Source: an uncultured Eubacteriales bacterium
GTDB lineage: Bacteria; Bacillota; Clostridia; Oscillospirales; Oscillospiraceae
Assembly: GCA_900544975.1 (NCBI GenBank)
Contig: UQXI01000013.1
Coordinates: 1-62,650, forward strand
Length of the DNA stretch: 62,650 nucleotides
Direction: 5' to 3'
The notes beneath the pieces are model-generated. The model did no database searches. It saw only the letters and a program-made list of their open reading frames with translations, and was not told where the DNA came from. This document shows, one piece after another, positions 43,810 through 51,790 of the stretch. A program made the translations under genes and the position numbers. The number at the start of each line of letters is the position of its first letter. Position 1 is the stretch's first letter.

Positions 43810-45021
43810 TTAAGTGACCAGGGGCAGGAGTACCTCGGCGGCAAAAATGCCAGGCTGGTTCTGCAGATTCAGAAAACCGCCGTACCGGTCGGCCAATACC
43901 TGCACGCGCTTCAGCCCTAAGCCGTGGTTGCCCCGCTTTTTGGAGATATAGTTGCGCTCGTCAAAGTCCAGCTCCTCCTTGGCAGAGTTTTGCACGGAGA
44001 GATACAGCTGATTTTTAATCACAGCGCAATAGACCCGGAGAAACCGTGCCTCAGGCGGAATTTTCTCACAGGCCTCCACGGCGTTGTCCAGCAGGTTCCC
44101 CAAGATGACGCACAGGTCCACATCGCTGACAGACAGCTGCTCCGGCAGATCTGCTGCACAGTCCAGGGCGATGTCCTTTTGACGGGCCAGGGAGAGCTTG
44201 CTGTTGAGGACGGCGTCCACCATCAGATTGCCGGATTTGACGAAGGTGTCCACCTGGCTCAAATCCTGCTCCAGGGCGTCCAGGTAGCTGGCCAGGGCCT
44301 CCAGCTGGTTCATGGCCATGTGGGCTTTCATGACCTGAATGTGATTGTGGTAGTCATGGCGCCAGCCCCGCATGTTCAGATAGATGGTTTTGATCTCTTC
44401 ATATTGCTGGGAGAGGACCGAGGTTTGGAAGTCCCGGGTGCTGCGCTCGTAACCGGTTTGGTAATGGCGCAGGGTGTACTCCAATACAGAAAACAGGCCC
44501 ACGCCCAAGCCAAGATACAGGTACGGCAGGGGATGGAGGTGGGGCAGCAGAGAGAGGGCCAGATACAGAATTCCCCAGGTGGCTCCGGCGAGGGGGGACA
44601 GCTGTCGCCGCTTCCAGGCTAGCTGGCACTGGAGCGTCAGGCACAGGATCAGAGTCAGGCTGACGGCCCATGGCAGGGGCAGGGTGGACAATTTCAGGGA
44701 CAGAAGGCTGTGGGGATGGAGCCCGGTTACCACCTGCCCCAGGGCGGTGAGCGCAGTCAGGATCAGGCCGGGCAAGAGGGTCTGCTTCCATTGCAGGGGG
44801 AATAGTTCCTGGTCATAGAAGCAGGTATAGGCCAAAAGCAGCAGGGTCACAAGGCCCCAGCCCAGGGCGGGCAGACCCAAAAAGGCAGAAGCGGTCAGGA
44901 ACAGCAGGCCCAGAAGCGCCGTGGTCAGATCTTTCGCCACCCCTTTGACCAGCTTCCCCATGGTATGAATGCCGTAGCCATACAGGCCCAGGCAGAGAAA
45001 CGAGCAAAACAGGGATTCCAT
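43810..45021 (-). CDS. AgrC/LytS-like sensor histidine kinase with GHKL ATPase
   Basis: Membrane sensor kinase of 403 residues. About six TM helices occupy residues 1-190, as in peptide-sensing HPK10 kinases. The phosphoacceptor region RGWRHDYHNHIQVMKAH gives H222, followed by a HATPase_c_5-type domain with LCVILGNLLDNAVEAC (N box) and GNHGLGLKRVQVLADRYGG (G box). The ATG at 45021 follows GGGAGG; only 14 bases separate it from the response regulator gene. The family often senses secreted peptides; no peptide gene was found nearby. Confidence 0.9.
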   Translation of the reverse strand: MESLFCSFLCLGLYGYGIHTMGKLVKGVAKDLTTALLGLLFLTASAFLGLPALGWGLVTLLLLAYTCFYDQELFPLQWKQTLLPGLILTALTALGQVVTGLHPHSLLSLKLSTLPLPWAVSLTLILCLTLQCQLAWKRRQLSPLAGATWGILYLALSLLPHLHPLPYLYLGLGVGLFSVLEYTLRHYQTGYERSTRDFQTSVLSQQYEEIKTIYLNMRGWRHDYHNHIQVMKAHMAMNQLEALASYLDALEQDLSQVDTFVKSGNLMVDAVLNSKLSLARQKDIALDCAADLPEQLSVSDVDLCVILGNLLDNAVEACEKIPPEARFLRVYCAVIKNQLYLSVQNSAKEELDFDERNYISKKRGNHGLGLKRVQVLADRYGGFLNLQNQPGIFAAEVLLPLVT

Positions 45022-45035
45022 TGGATGAGACCTCC

Positions 45036-45770
45036 CTACCGAAACAGAGGTGGGCCGCCCAGCTGGGTACTCCGGAATCGGTCCAGGCAGGCACGGTTGA
45101 CAGCCTCCCATTTCCCCCGGGGAATGGGGAGGCGGATGCCGGAATCCAGCTCCACCGCGGTTTTGGTGATTGCGGCCACGTGGTCCAGGGAGATGAGATA
45201 GGAGCGATGGAGACGGAAGAAGCTGTCTGGAAGACAGTCCTCCCAGGACTGGATGCCCTTCCGGCTCTCCAAGTCTCCCTGGGCGGTGTGGAGCACGGTG
45301 GTGTGACCAAAGCTCTCCAGATAGAGAATCTCTGCCAGAGGTACCCGGCGGCAGAGGTCTCCGACTTCCACCAGGACTTCCGGACTCTGCCGGGACAGGC
45401 GGGCGCAAGCAAGGGCCAGGCAGCGATCCAGCGCTTCTGGGCGCACCGGTTTCATGAGATAGGACACCGCCTCCACGTCGTACCCGGAAAAGACAAAATC
45501 CGGGGTGCCGGTAATGAAGAGAATTTGCAGCCTAGCCTGCTTCTGCCGAAGCTTCCGGGCCAGCTCCATGCCATTCATCTGCCCCATGAGGATGTCCAGC
45601 AGGAGAATGTCTGCCAGAGGCGCCTCTTCCCAGGCAAAGAGCAGCGCCTCCGCCGAGGAATAGCAAGTGATCTGACAGACTTCGCCTCGTCCTGCACACC
45701 AGTTGGTCACCAGCTGAGAAAGGAACTGGACCTGAGCGGGCTCGTCGTCACAGATGGCAAAGTGAATCAT
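45036..45770 (-). CDS. LytTR-domain response regulator
   Basis: Response regulator of 244 residues: receiver domain (1-120) with CDDEP, phosphorylated D59 in LLLDI and K in LMKPVRP; a LytTR DNA-binding domain (140-240) with FFRLHRSYLISLDHVAAI, the classic LytTR strand-helix motif. First gene of an operon with the histidine kinase and two ABC half-transporters. AgrA/ComE-like proteins bind imperfect direct repeats near 10 bp apart; none was evident upstream within the short space to asnS. Confidence 0.93.
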   Translation of the reverse strand: MIHFAICDDEPAQVQFLSQLVTNWCAGRGEVCQITCYSSAEALLFAWEEAPLADILLLDILMGQMNGMELARKLRQKQARLQILFITGTPDFVFSGYDVEAVSYLMKPVRPEALDRCLALACARLSRQSPEVLVEVGDLCRRVPLAEILYLESFGHTTVLHTAQGDLESRKGIQSWEDCLPDSFFRLHRSYLISLDHVAAITKTAVELDSGIRLPIPRGKWEAVNRACLDRFRSTQLGGPPLFR

Positions 45771-45794
45771 GAAAACCTCCTGGCTGTGAAATCA

Positions 45795-45843
45795 GAAAAA
45801 AGACCTGCCGCATGGCGGAGCGGCGTTGGCCACTCCGCCATGC
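45795..45843 (-). terminator. Likely terminator of asnS
   Basis: On the minus strand GCATGGCGGAG / CTCCGCCATGC pair across a 12-base loop; a run of T follows eight bases later. The gap between stem and T run is longer than ideal, so some read-through into the response regulator gene is possible. Confidence 0.5.
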
Positions 45844-45862
45844 AACCGGTCCGAGCTTTTGT

Positions 45863-47254
45863 TTACAGATCGCAGTTGTTGACGGTTCTGGGGAAGGGGA
45901 CCACATCCCGGATGTTGCCCATACCCGTGAGGTACATGACGCACCGCTCGAAGCCCAGGCCGAAGCCGGCGTGACGGGCGGAGCCGTATTTCCGCAGGTC
46001 CAGGTAGAAGCCGTAATCTTCCTCCCGGAGCCCCAGCTCCTGGATGCGGCTCAGGAGGACGTCATAGTTGTCTTCCCGCTGGCTCCCGCCGATGATTTCG
46101 CCAATACCGGGCACCAGGCAGTCCATGGCGGCCACCGTCTTGCCGTCGGGGTTCAGCTTCATATAGAAGGCCTTGATCTCCTTGGGGTAGTCGGTGACGA
46201 ACACGGGACGCTGGAAAATCTCCTCGGTGAGGTAGCGCTCGTGCTCGGTCTGCAGGTCGCTGCCCCAGTGAACGGGGTATTCAAACTTGTCGTTGTGCTT
46301 TTCCAGCAGCTCCACGGCTTCGGTATAGGTGACGTGGCCAAAATCAGAGTTCAGCACGTGATTCAGCCGGTCCAGCAGGCCCTTGTCTACAAACTGGTTG
46401 AAGAAGGCCATTTCCTCTGGCGCGTGCTCCAGCACATAGGCGATGATATATTTGATCATATCCTCTGCCAGTCGCATGTCATCGCCCAGGTCGGCAAAGG
46501 CAATCTCCGGCTCGATCATCCAGAATTCAGCGGCATGGCGGGTGGTGTTGGAGTTTTCCGCCCGGAAGGTGGGGCCGAAGGTGTAGATGTTTTTAAAGGC
46601 CATGGCGTAGGTCTCGCCATTGAGCTGGCCGGAGACGGTGAGGTTGGTGGGCTTGTTGAAGAAGTCCTGGGTAAAATCCACTTTGCCGTCTTCGGTCAGG
46701 GGCAGGTTTTGGAGGTCCAGGGTGGTGACTTGGAACATCTCGCCTGCGCCCTCACAGTCGGAGCCGGTGATGAGAGGGGTGTGGACATAGACGAAATCCC
46801 GCTCCTGGAAGAACCGGTGAATGGCGTAGGCAATGAGGCTCCGCACCCGGAACACGGCCTGGAAGGTGTTGGTTCGGGGGCGCAGATGGGTCATGGTCCG
46901 CAGGAATTCCAGGCTGTGCCGCTTTTTTTGCAGGGGGTAGTCCGGCGCGGAAGAGCCCTCCACCACCACGGACTCCGCCTGGAGCTCAAAGGGTTGCTTG
47001 GCGTCCGGCGTCTCCACCAGAGTGCCGGTTACCACCAGGGCCGCGCCCACATTCGTTTTGGAAATTTCCTGGAAATTATCCAGATTATCGTGATACACCA
47101 CCTGCAGGGGGGTGAAAAATGTGCCATCGTGAAGGACAATGAAGCCGAAGGCCTTGCTGGCCCGGACGGAGCGCACCCAGCCGCCTACGGAGACGGTCTT
47201 TCCCGCGTAGAGCGCCGTGTTTCGAAACAGCTCCCGGATGCTGACAGATTCCAT
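45863..47254 (-). CDS. asnS: Asparaginyl-tRNA synthetase
   Basis: Class II aminoacyl-tRNA synthetase. An N-terminal OB-fold anticodon-binding domain (IRELFRNTALYAGKTVSVGGWVRS, 5-110) is followed by the catalytic core with motif 2 TFGPTFRAENSNTTRHAAEFWMIEPE and motif 3 GLGFERCVMYLTGMGNIRDVVPFPR at the C-terminus, in 463 residues. The frame includes an ATG at 47260 as well; the one at 47254 lies ten bases from GAGAGG, the other only four. An Asn- rather than Asp-specific enzyme is indicated by the R..T..FRAENS..TRH motif and the domain set. Confidence 0.95.
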   Translation of the reverse strand: MESVSIRELFRNTALYAGKTVSVGGWVRSVRASKAFGFIVLHDGTFFTPLQVVYHDNLDNFQEISKTNVGAALVVTGTLVETPDAKQPFELQAESVVVEGSSAPDYPLQKKRHSLEFLRTMTHLRPRTNTFQAVFRVRSLIAYAIHRFFQERDFVYVHTPLITGSDCEGAGEMFQVTTLDLQNLPLTEDGKVDFTQDFFNKPTNLTVSGQLNGETYAMAFKNIYTFGPTFRAENSNTTRHAAEFWMIEPEIAFADLGDDMRLAEDMIKYIIAYVLEHAPEEMAFFNQFVDKGLLDRLNHVLNSDFGHVTYTEAVELLEKHNDKFEYPVHWGSDLQTEHERYLTEEIFQRPVFVTDYPKEIKAFYMKLNPDGKTVAAMDCLVPGIGEIIGGSQREDNYDVLLSRIQELGLREEDYGFYLDLRKYGSARHAGFGLGFERCVMYLTGMGNIRDVVPFPRTVNNCDL

Positions 47255-47360
47255 ATGCATACAACCTCTCTTTGCTTGAACTTGTGCGGCTAATACAAGA
47301 AAGTATACGCCAAATTGTGGCAATTTACAAGTACAATTTGGGATTTTTCTGGATCGGGTG

Positions 47361-47400
47361 AAAAAGGGGGGCTGTCCCAAAGAATCCTCTGAGACAGCCC
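47361..47400 (-). terminator. Terminator of the ddl-DUF1934 operon
   Basis: On the minus strand GGGCTGTC / GACAGCCC forms the stem with a CCC/GGG extension and TTTTT after it. It sits just behind the DUF1934 stop, so asnS has its own transcript. Confidence 0.75.
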
Positions 47401-47406
47401 TGTTGT

Positions 47407-47832
47407 TTATACGGGTTTGACCCCAATGTGGTACCAAACGGTCCCCGTCATGGCCTGCTCGACCTCGATGGAGTAGGATACGTCCAGCTCTCCGCCCAGA
47501 CTGCTCAGGTCTATGTGAATTTTCCGGGCACAGACACAGACCATGAGGGCCCCCACATCCAGCTGGTACAGGGATTCATGACGGACGCCTTCCTGAAATA
47601 TCATCTGAGACTGGACCGCCCCGGTGCGGGATAAGGTCACATGGCCAGGGCGAATGTCAAAGGTGGTGATTGCCCCCTGAAGACCGGTGAGGTCGCTCTC
47701 TTGGTAGCAGATGCGCCAGCCCTCTGGGGTCTGCTCCAGGGAGCCTTCTGTGATCAGCTCCACAGCGTCCGCCTCCTGACCGTGATAGTGCTGCTCACCG
47801 CGGATGGTCAACATAACTGGTATTTGATTCAT
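47407..47832 (-). CDS. DUF1934 (YwiB-type) protein
   Basis: Small beta-barrel protein of 141 residues (PVMLTIRGEQHYHGQEADAVELITEG, then strand-rich segments). The family is present across Firmicutes, sometimes next to argS; lipocalin-like in fold, function unknown. Its start overlaps the ddl stop (ATGA), so it is cotranslated with ddl, and a terminator follows it. Confidence 0.88.
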   Translation of the reverse strand: MNQIPVMLTIRGEQHYHGQEADAVELITEGSLEQTPEGWRICYQESDLTGLQGAITTFDIRPGHVTLSRTGAVQSQMIFQEGVRHESLYQLDVGALMVCVCARKIHIDLSSLGGELDVSYSIEVEQAMTGTVWYHIGVKPV

Positions 47833-48902
47833 GACGGCCGCACCTCACAGGCCAGAGCAATCAGCTGGTCAATGAGCTCCGGGTAGGGGATGCCGCTGGC
47901 GGCAAACAGCTTGGGATACATGGAGATGGAGGTGAAGCCGGGCAGGGTGTTGATTTCGTTGAAGATCACATCTTCTCCTTCGTATGTGACGAAGAAATCC
48001 ACCCGGGAGAGCCCCTGGCAGCCAATGGCCTGGTAGATCCGGACAGCGGCATCCCGGACGGCCTCTTCCGTCTCTTCTGAGATGCGGGCGGGGATGTAGG
48101 CCTGGGAGGTGTCGGTGACGTATTTGGCTTCGTAATCGTAAAACTCTGCGCCGGAATCAATTTCACCACAGATGGAGGCAACGGGACTGTCATTTCCCAT
48201 GACGGCCACTTCAATTTCCCGGCCCCGGATGAACTCTTCCACCAGGATTTTCCGGTCATACTGAGCTGCCCTGTCCAGAGCGGCAGACAACTCCTCCCGG
48301 CATGTGACCTTGGACACGCCGACAGAGGATCCGGTACCGGCGGGTTTGACGAACATAGGGTAGCGAAACCGCTCTTCCAGGGAAGCCAGGGTCCGCTCTT
48401 TTTGGTGAGCTGATTCACCGGCCCACACCAAGCGCCAGGCGGCCTGCCGGACGCCGACCTGATCGGCCACCAACTTGGTCAGAGTTTTGTCCATGGCAAC
48501 GGCAGAGGCGGCCACGTGGCTCCCCACATAGGGGATGCCGGCCAACTGCAAAAGCCCCTGCATGGCGCCGTCCTCGCCGTTGGCCCCATGGAGGACGGGG
48601 AAAACGACATCGATCCGCTCCCGGACCACACAGTCCCCCTCAAAGGTGAGAAGCCCCTGGCCCCGCACCGGGGAGATGGCTGCCCGGCGATTGCCCGGGT
48701 TCTGCTCCCACTGGCCGGAGGGAAGGAGGCTGTAGTCCCGGCTGGTGAAGTGAATCCAGTCGCCCCCCTTGGTGATACCGACGGGAAATACGTGATATTT
48801 GGTGTGATCTATGTTGTTCAGCACGGATTCTGCCGAGCGCAATGACACCTCGTGTTCCGGAGAGATGCCGCCAAACAGGACGCAAACGCTTAATTTTCGC
48901 AC
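47829..48902 (-). CDS. ddl: D-alanine-D-alanine ligase
   Basis: ATP-grasp ligase making the D-Ala-D-Ala dipeptide of peptidoglycan, 357 residues. The N-terminal substrate loop VLFGGISPEHEVSLRSAESV, the central VFPVLHGANGEDGAMQGL, VKPAGTGSSVGVSKV and the metal-binding FNEINTLPGFTSISMYPK are all present. DdlA-type length. The ATG at 48902 has only a weak GAGGG-like site; it opens an operon with DUF1934. Promoter elements lie in the AT-rich stretch just upstream (48925-48960 region, minus strand). Confidence 0.95.
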   Translation of the reverse strand: MRKLSVCVLFGGISPEHEVSLRSAESVLNNIDHTKYHVFPVGITKGGDWIHFTSRDYSLLPSGQWEQNPGNRRAAISPVRGQGLLTFEGDCVVRERIDVVFPVLHGANGEDGAMQGLLQLAGIPYVGSHVAASAVAMDKTLTKLVADQVGVRQAAWRLVWAGESAHQKERTLASLEERFRYPMFVKPAGTGSSVGVSKVTCREELSAALDRAAQYDRKILVEEFIRGREIEVAVMGNDSPVASICGEIDSGAEFYDYEAKYVTDTSQAYIPARISEETEEAVRDAAVRIYQAIGCQGLSRVDFFVTYEGEDVIFNEINTLPGFTSISMYPKLFAASGIPYPELIDQLIALACEVRPS

Positions 48903-49190
48903 TGCAAACCCTCATTTCTTTTTGCGCAAATTTTTACCTATATACTATACGCTAGGACACCGCAGAAAACAAGAGTAAATTTTCCAGCGGCCCGTTTTTC
49001 CTATGGAATTCTGCCGCTGTCATGTTATAATATCGGCGGAGCGGCTTTTATGGTTGGAATCCGCCTGGTTTGCATGGGTTGTATGCAACGGGAAATGCAG
49101 GGAGGTACCTCACTGCCGTTTTGACCGAATCGAAATTGCGGTGCCATCGCTCTGCCGCCGAGGAAGAAACCGGACGAAGGAGGCTGTGAT

Positions 49191-49601
49191 ATGCAGATTG
49201 AATTGAGCAACAAGGAGTTCCGCCGGCTGTTGGACCTGGTGTATATGGGAAACTGGGTTTTGAACTCCACCCGCGGAGAGGACCGGTTCCAGGACTATGA
49301 TGATTTGGAGAGCAAGCTCTTCGGTCTGTCCCGGCACAATGGTATGGGAGTCCTGGTGGAGGATTGGGAGGGAGTTCCGGTTCCGTCTCAGGCCTATACC
49401 GAGGGCGGCATTCACGAGGCCATTTCCTATTACGAGGACAATATTTTCTATGAAATTTTGGCCGAGGAGCTGAGCCGCCGGGACATGGACTATGCCGACA
49501 TCACAGACGAAAATTATGACGAAATCGTCCAGCGAATGGACAGCTATATGGATGAATTCGAGGTTTCCGGCGTGGATCACCTGGTTTTGGAAGAGGAATA
49601 G
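49191..49601 (+). CDS. Acidic small protein of unknown function
   Basis: A 136-residue protein rich in Asp, Glu, Tyr and Met (LSNKEFRRLLDLVYMGNWVLNSTRGEDRFQDYDDL). It is soluble and probably all-helical, without a motif I can name. The ATG at 49191 has GGAGGC upstream. A -10 like TATAAT at 49026-49031 precedes it. It lies alone before the nitrilase-family gene and similar clostridial proteins occur in the same position; I do not recognise a function. Confidence 0.7.
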   Translation: MQIELSNKEFRRLLDLVYMGNWVLNSTRGEDRFQDYDDLESKLFGLSRHNGMGVLVEDWEGVPVPSQAYTEGGIHEAISYYEDNIFYEILAEELSRRDMDYADITDENYDEIVQRMDSYMDEFEVSGVDHLVLEEE

Positions 49602-49644
49602 AGGGCGGAAAAGGCCCTGATGGAGACCATAGAGGAGAGAGATT

Positions 49645-50526
49645 ATGATGACTTTAAAAATTGCACTGCTTCAAATTGCGCCATGTGGCAGCCTGGAGGG
49701 AAACCTGAACAAGGGAATGGAGTATTGTAGGCGAGCCAAGGAGGCGGGGGCGGAAATTGCCCTGTTTCCGGAGATGTGGAGCAATGGATATGACATTTAC
49801 AACCGCCCGGTTGAGGCATGGACAAAAGAGGCAATCCGAATCGACAGCGACTTTGTAAAAGCCTTTGCCAGCCTGGCGAAGGAGCTTCGCATGGCCATTG
49901 GGCTGACCCTGTTGGAGGAAACTGCCGGCGGTCCCCGCAACACCCTGGTCCTGTTTGACCGGTTTGGAGAACAGAAATGGACCTATGCTAAGGTGCATAC
50001 CTGTGATTTTGACGTGGAACGCAACCTGTGTCCCGGGGAGGATTTTTACGTGACCGCTCTGGATACAGCCTTGGGCCAGGTGCAGGTGGGGGGAATGATT
50101 TGCTATGACAGAGAGTTTCCAGAGAGTGCGAGAATTCTGATGCTGAAGGGTGCGGAGCTGATCCTGGTTCCCAATGCCTGTCCCATGGAGCTCAACCGCC
50201 TTTCCCAGCTGCGTGCCAGAGCCTTCGAAAATATGGTGGCGATTGCCACCTGCAATTACCCGGAGACGGCGCCTGATTGCAACGGCGGCTCCAGCGTGTT
50301 TGACGGTGTGGCCTACCTCCCGGAGCTGGAGGGCTCCCGGGACATGTGCATCCTCCAGGCAGGCGGTGCGGAAGGCATTTACATGGCGGAGCTCAACCTC
50401 ACCCAGCTTCGTCGCTACCGCCAGCAGGAAACCTTTGGAAATGCCTACCGGCACCCCAAAAAATATGGGCTTCTGGTGGACACAGACATCCAAGAGCCCT
50501 TTGTAAGACCGGATTACCGGGCGTGA
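49645..50526 (+). CDS. Carbon-nitrogen hydrolase (nitrilase superfamily)
   Basis: Cytosolic amidohydrolase of 293 residues with the complete catalytic triad: E43 (LFPEMWSNGY), K116 (YAKVHTCDFD) and C153 (GMICYDREFPE). The sequence fits omega-amidase or carbamoylputrescine-amidase-like branches rather than true nitrilases. The substrate is unknown. The ATG at 49645 follows GAGGAGAG; the second codon is also Met. The endonuclease IV gene begins 35 bases after the stop. Confidence 0.9.
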   Translation: MMTLKIALLQIAPCGSLEGNLNKGMEYCRRAKEAGAEIALFPEMWSNGYDIYNRPVEAWTKEAIRIDSDFVKAFASLAKELRMAIGLTLLEETAGGPRNTLVLFDRFGEQKWTYAKVHTCDFDVERNLCPGEDFYVTALDTALGQVQVGGMICYDREFPESARILMLKGAELILVPNACPMELNRLSQLRARAFENMVAIATCNYPETAPDCNGGSSVFDGVAYLPELEGSRDMCILQAGGAEGIYMAELNLTQLRRYRQQETFGNAYRHPKKYGLLVDTDIQEPFVRPDYRA

Positions 50527-50561
50527 GGGAGCCTGCGGCCAATGACAAACGACGGAGTGTG

Positions 50562-51389
50562 ATGAAAATGCCATATTTCGGCTGTCATCTCTCCCCCTCT
50601 GGGGGCTATGCCGCCATGGTGTGCACAGCGGTGTCCCTGGGAGCGGATACGGTGCAATTTTTTACCCGAAATCCCCGGGGCAGCCGGGCCAAAGCCCCGG
50701 ATTTGGAAGATGCAGCCCAGGCTGGGGCGCTCATGGGGGAGCGGGGCTTTGGTCCCATTGTGGCCCATGGGGCTTATACCATGAACCTATGCACCCGGGA
50801 CCCGGAGGCCCGGGCCTTTGCCGCCCAGGTCCTGACGGAGGATCTGGAGCGGACCACCCTGTTGCCCGGATGCCTGTACAATTTCCACCCGGGCAGTCAT
50901 GTGGGCCAGGGGCTGCAGGAGGGAGTCCGCCAGATTGCGGCGGCTTTGGAGGGGGCCCTGGCCACAGAGCCCACGGCTTGTGTCCTGCTGGAGACCATGG
51001 CGGGCAAAGGAACGGAAATCGGCGGCCGGTTTCAGGAGCTGCGGATGATCCTGGATGCGGTGCAGAGCCCGCAGCTCCACGTCTGCCTGGACACCTGCCA
51101 TGTCTGGGACGGGGGCTATGACATTGCCGGCTGCCTGGATGGTGTGCTGGAGGAATTTGACCAGGTATTGGGCCTGGACCATCTCCGGGCCATTCATTTA
51201 AACGACTCCAAGAACCCCTTGGGCGCTCATAAAGATCGCCACGCCTGCCTGGGGGAGGGCTGCATGGGCCTCGAAGCCTTGACGCGAGTGGCAACCCACC
51301 CGGCTCTGGGCCATCTTCCCATGATTCTGGAGACGCCCAACGATTTACCGGGCTATGCCAGGGAAATCGGGATCCTCCGGCAGGCCTGA
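50562..51389 (+). CDS. nfo: Endonuclease IV (AP endonuclease)
   Basis: Zinc-dependent AP endonuclease of base-excision repair, 275 residues. It begins with GCHLSPSGGY and contains VQFFTRNPRGSRAK, VAHGAYTMNLCTRDPEAR, LETMAGKGTEIG, VCLDTCHVWDGGYD and HLNDSKNPLGAHKDRHACLGEG, the His/Asp/Glu metal ligands of the family. The ATG at 50562 follows CGGAG; a second Met three codons later is an alternative. A weak hairpin (51413-51452) behind it may end the transcript. Confidence 0.95.
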   Translation: MKMPYFGCHLSPSGGYAAMVCTAVSLGADTVQFFTRNPRGSRAKAPDLEDAAQAGALMGERGFGPIVAHGAYTMNLCTRDPEARAFAAQVLTEDLERTTLLPGCLYNFHPGSHVGQGLQEGVRQIAAALEGALATEPTACVLLETMAGKGTEIGGRFQELRMILDAVQSPQLHVCLDTCHVWDGGYDIAGCLDGVLEEFDQVLGLDHLRAIHLNDSKNPLGAHKDRHACLGEGCMGLEALTRVATHPALGHLPMILETPNDLPGYAREIGILRQA

Positions 51390-51501
51390 TGTTTGCTTCT
51401 ATATGGATAAAACGGCGGGATGGAACCCCAAAGAGTGGTTCTGTTCCGCCGCTTTGCCCAGGCTCCCGGTTTTGTACCTTGTCCATTCATGGAATCTTAA
51501 T

Positions 51502-51530
51502 TTGACAAATTCGCGAAAGAATAGTATTCT
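51502..51530 (+). promoter_or_regulatory. Sigma-A promoter of the PspC-SEDS-PBP gene string
   Basis: Perfect TTGACA (51502-51507), 17-base spacer, TATTCT (51525-51530), 33 bases before the pspC-like start. Confidence 0.7.
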
Positions 51531-51563
51531 GTACCTAAGTCTCAACAAGAGGAGTGGATTTGG

Positions 51564-51758
51564 ATGCAGCAAAAGCTCACCCGTTCCCAGTATGACCGGA
51601 AGCTGCTGGGAGTTTGCGGCGGATTGGCCGCGTTTTTTGGTATAGACGCCACGCTCATTCGCCTGATCTGGGCCATTGGCACGCTGTGTAGCGTTGGTCT
51701 GGGCCTGGTGGCCTATTTTGTGGCCGCAGTCATCATGCCAGAGGAAATGGCACCTTAA
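51564..51758 (+). CDS. PspC-domain mini membrane protein
   Basis: A 64-residue protein that is essentially one PspC domain: KLTRSQYDRKLLGVCGGLAAFFGIDATLIRLIW followed by a TM helix (about 38-58). Stand-alone PspC proteins react to membrane stress in Firmicutes. The ATG at 51564 has AAGAGG-like upstream bases; the gene is 33 bases before the FHA-SEDS gene and likely shares its promoter. Confidence 0.88.
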   Translation: MQQKLTRSQYDRKLLGVCGGLAAFFGIDATLIRLIWAIGTLCSVGLGLVAYFVAAVIMPEEMAP

Positions 51759-51790
51759 GAAGGACCCACCGGGAAAGGAAGTGATTTCCA

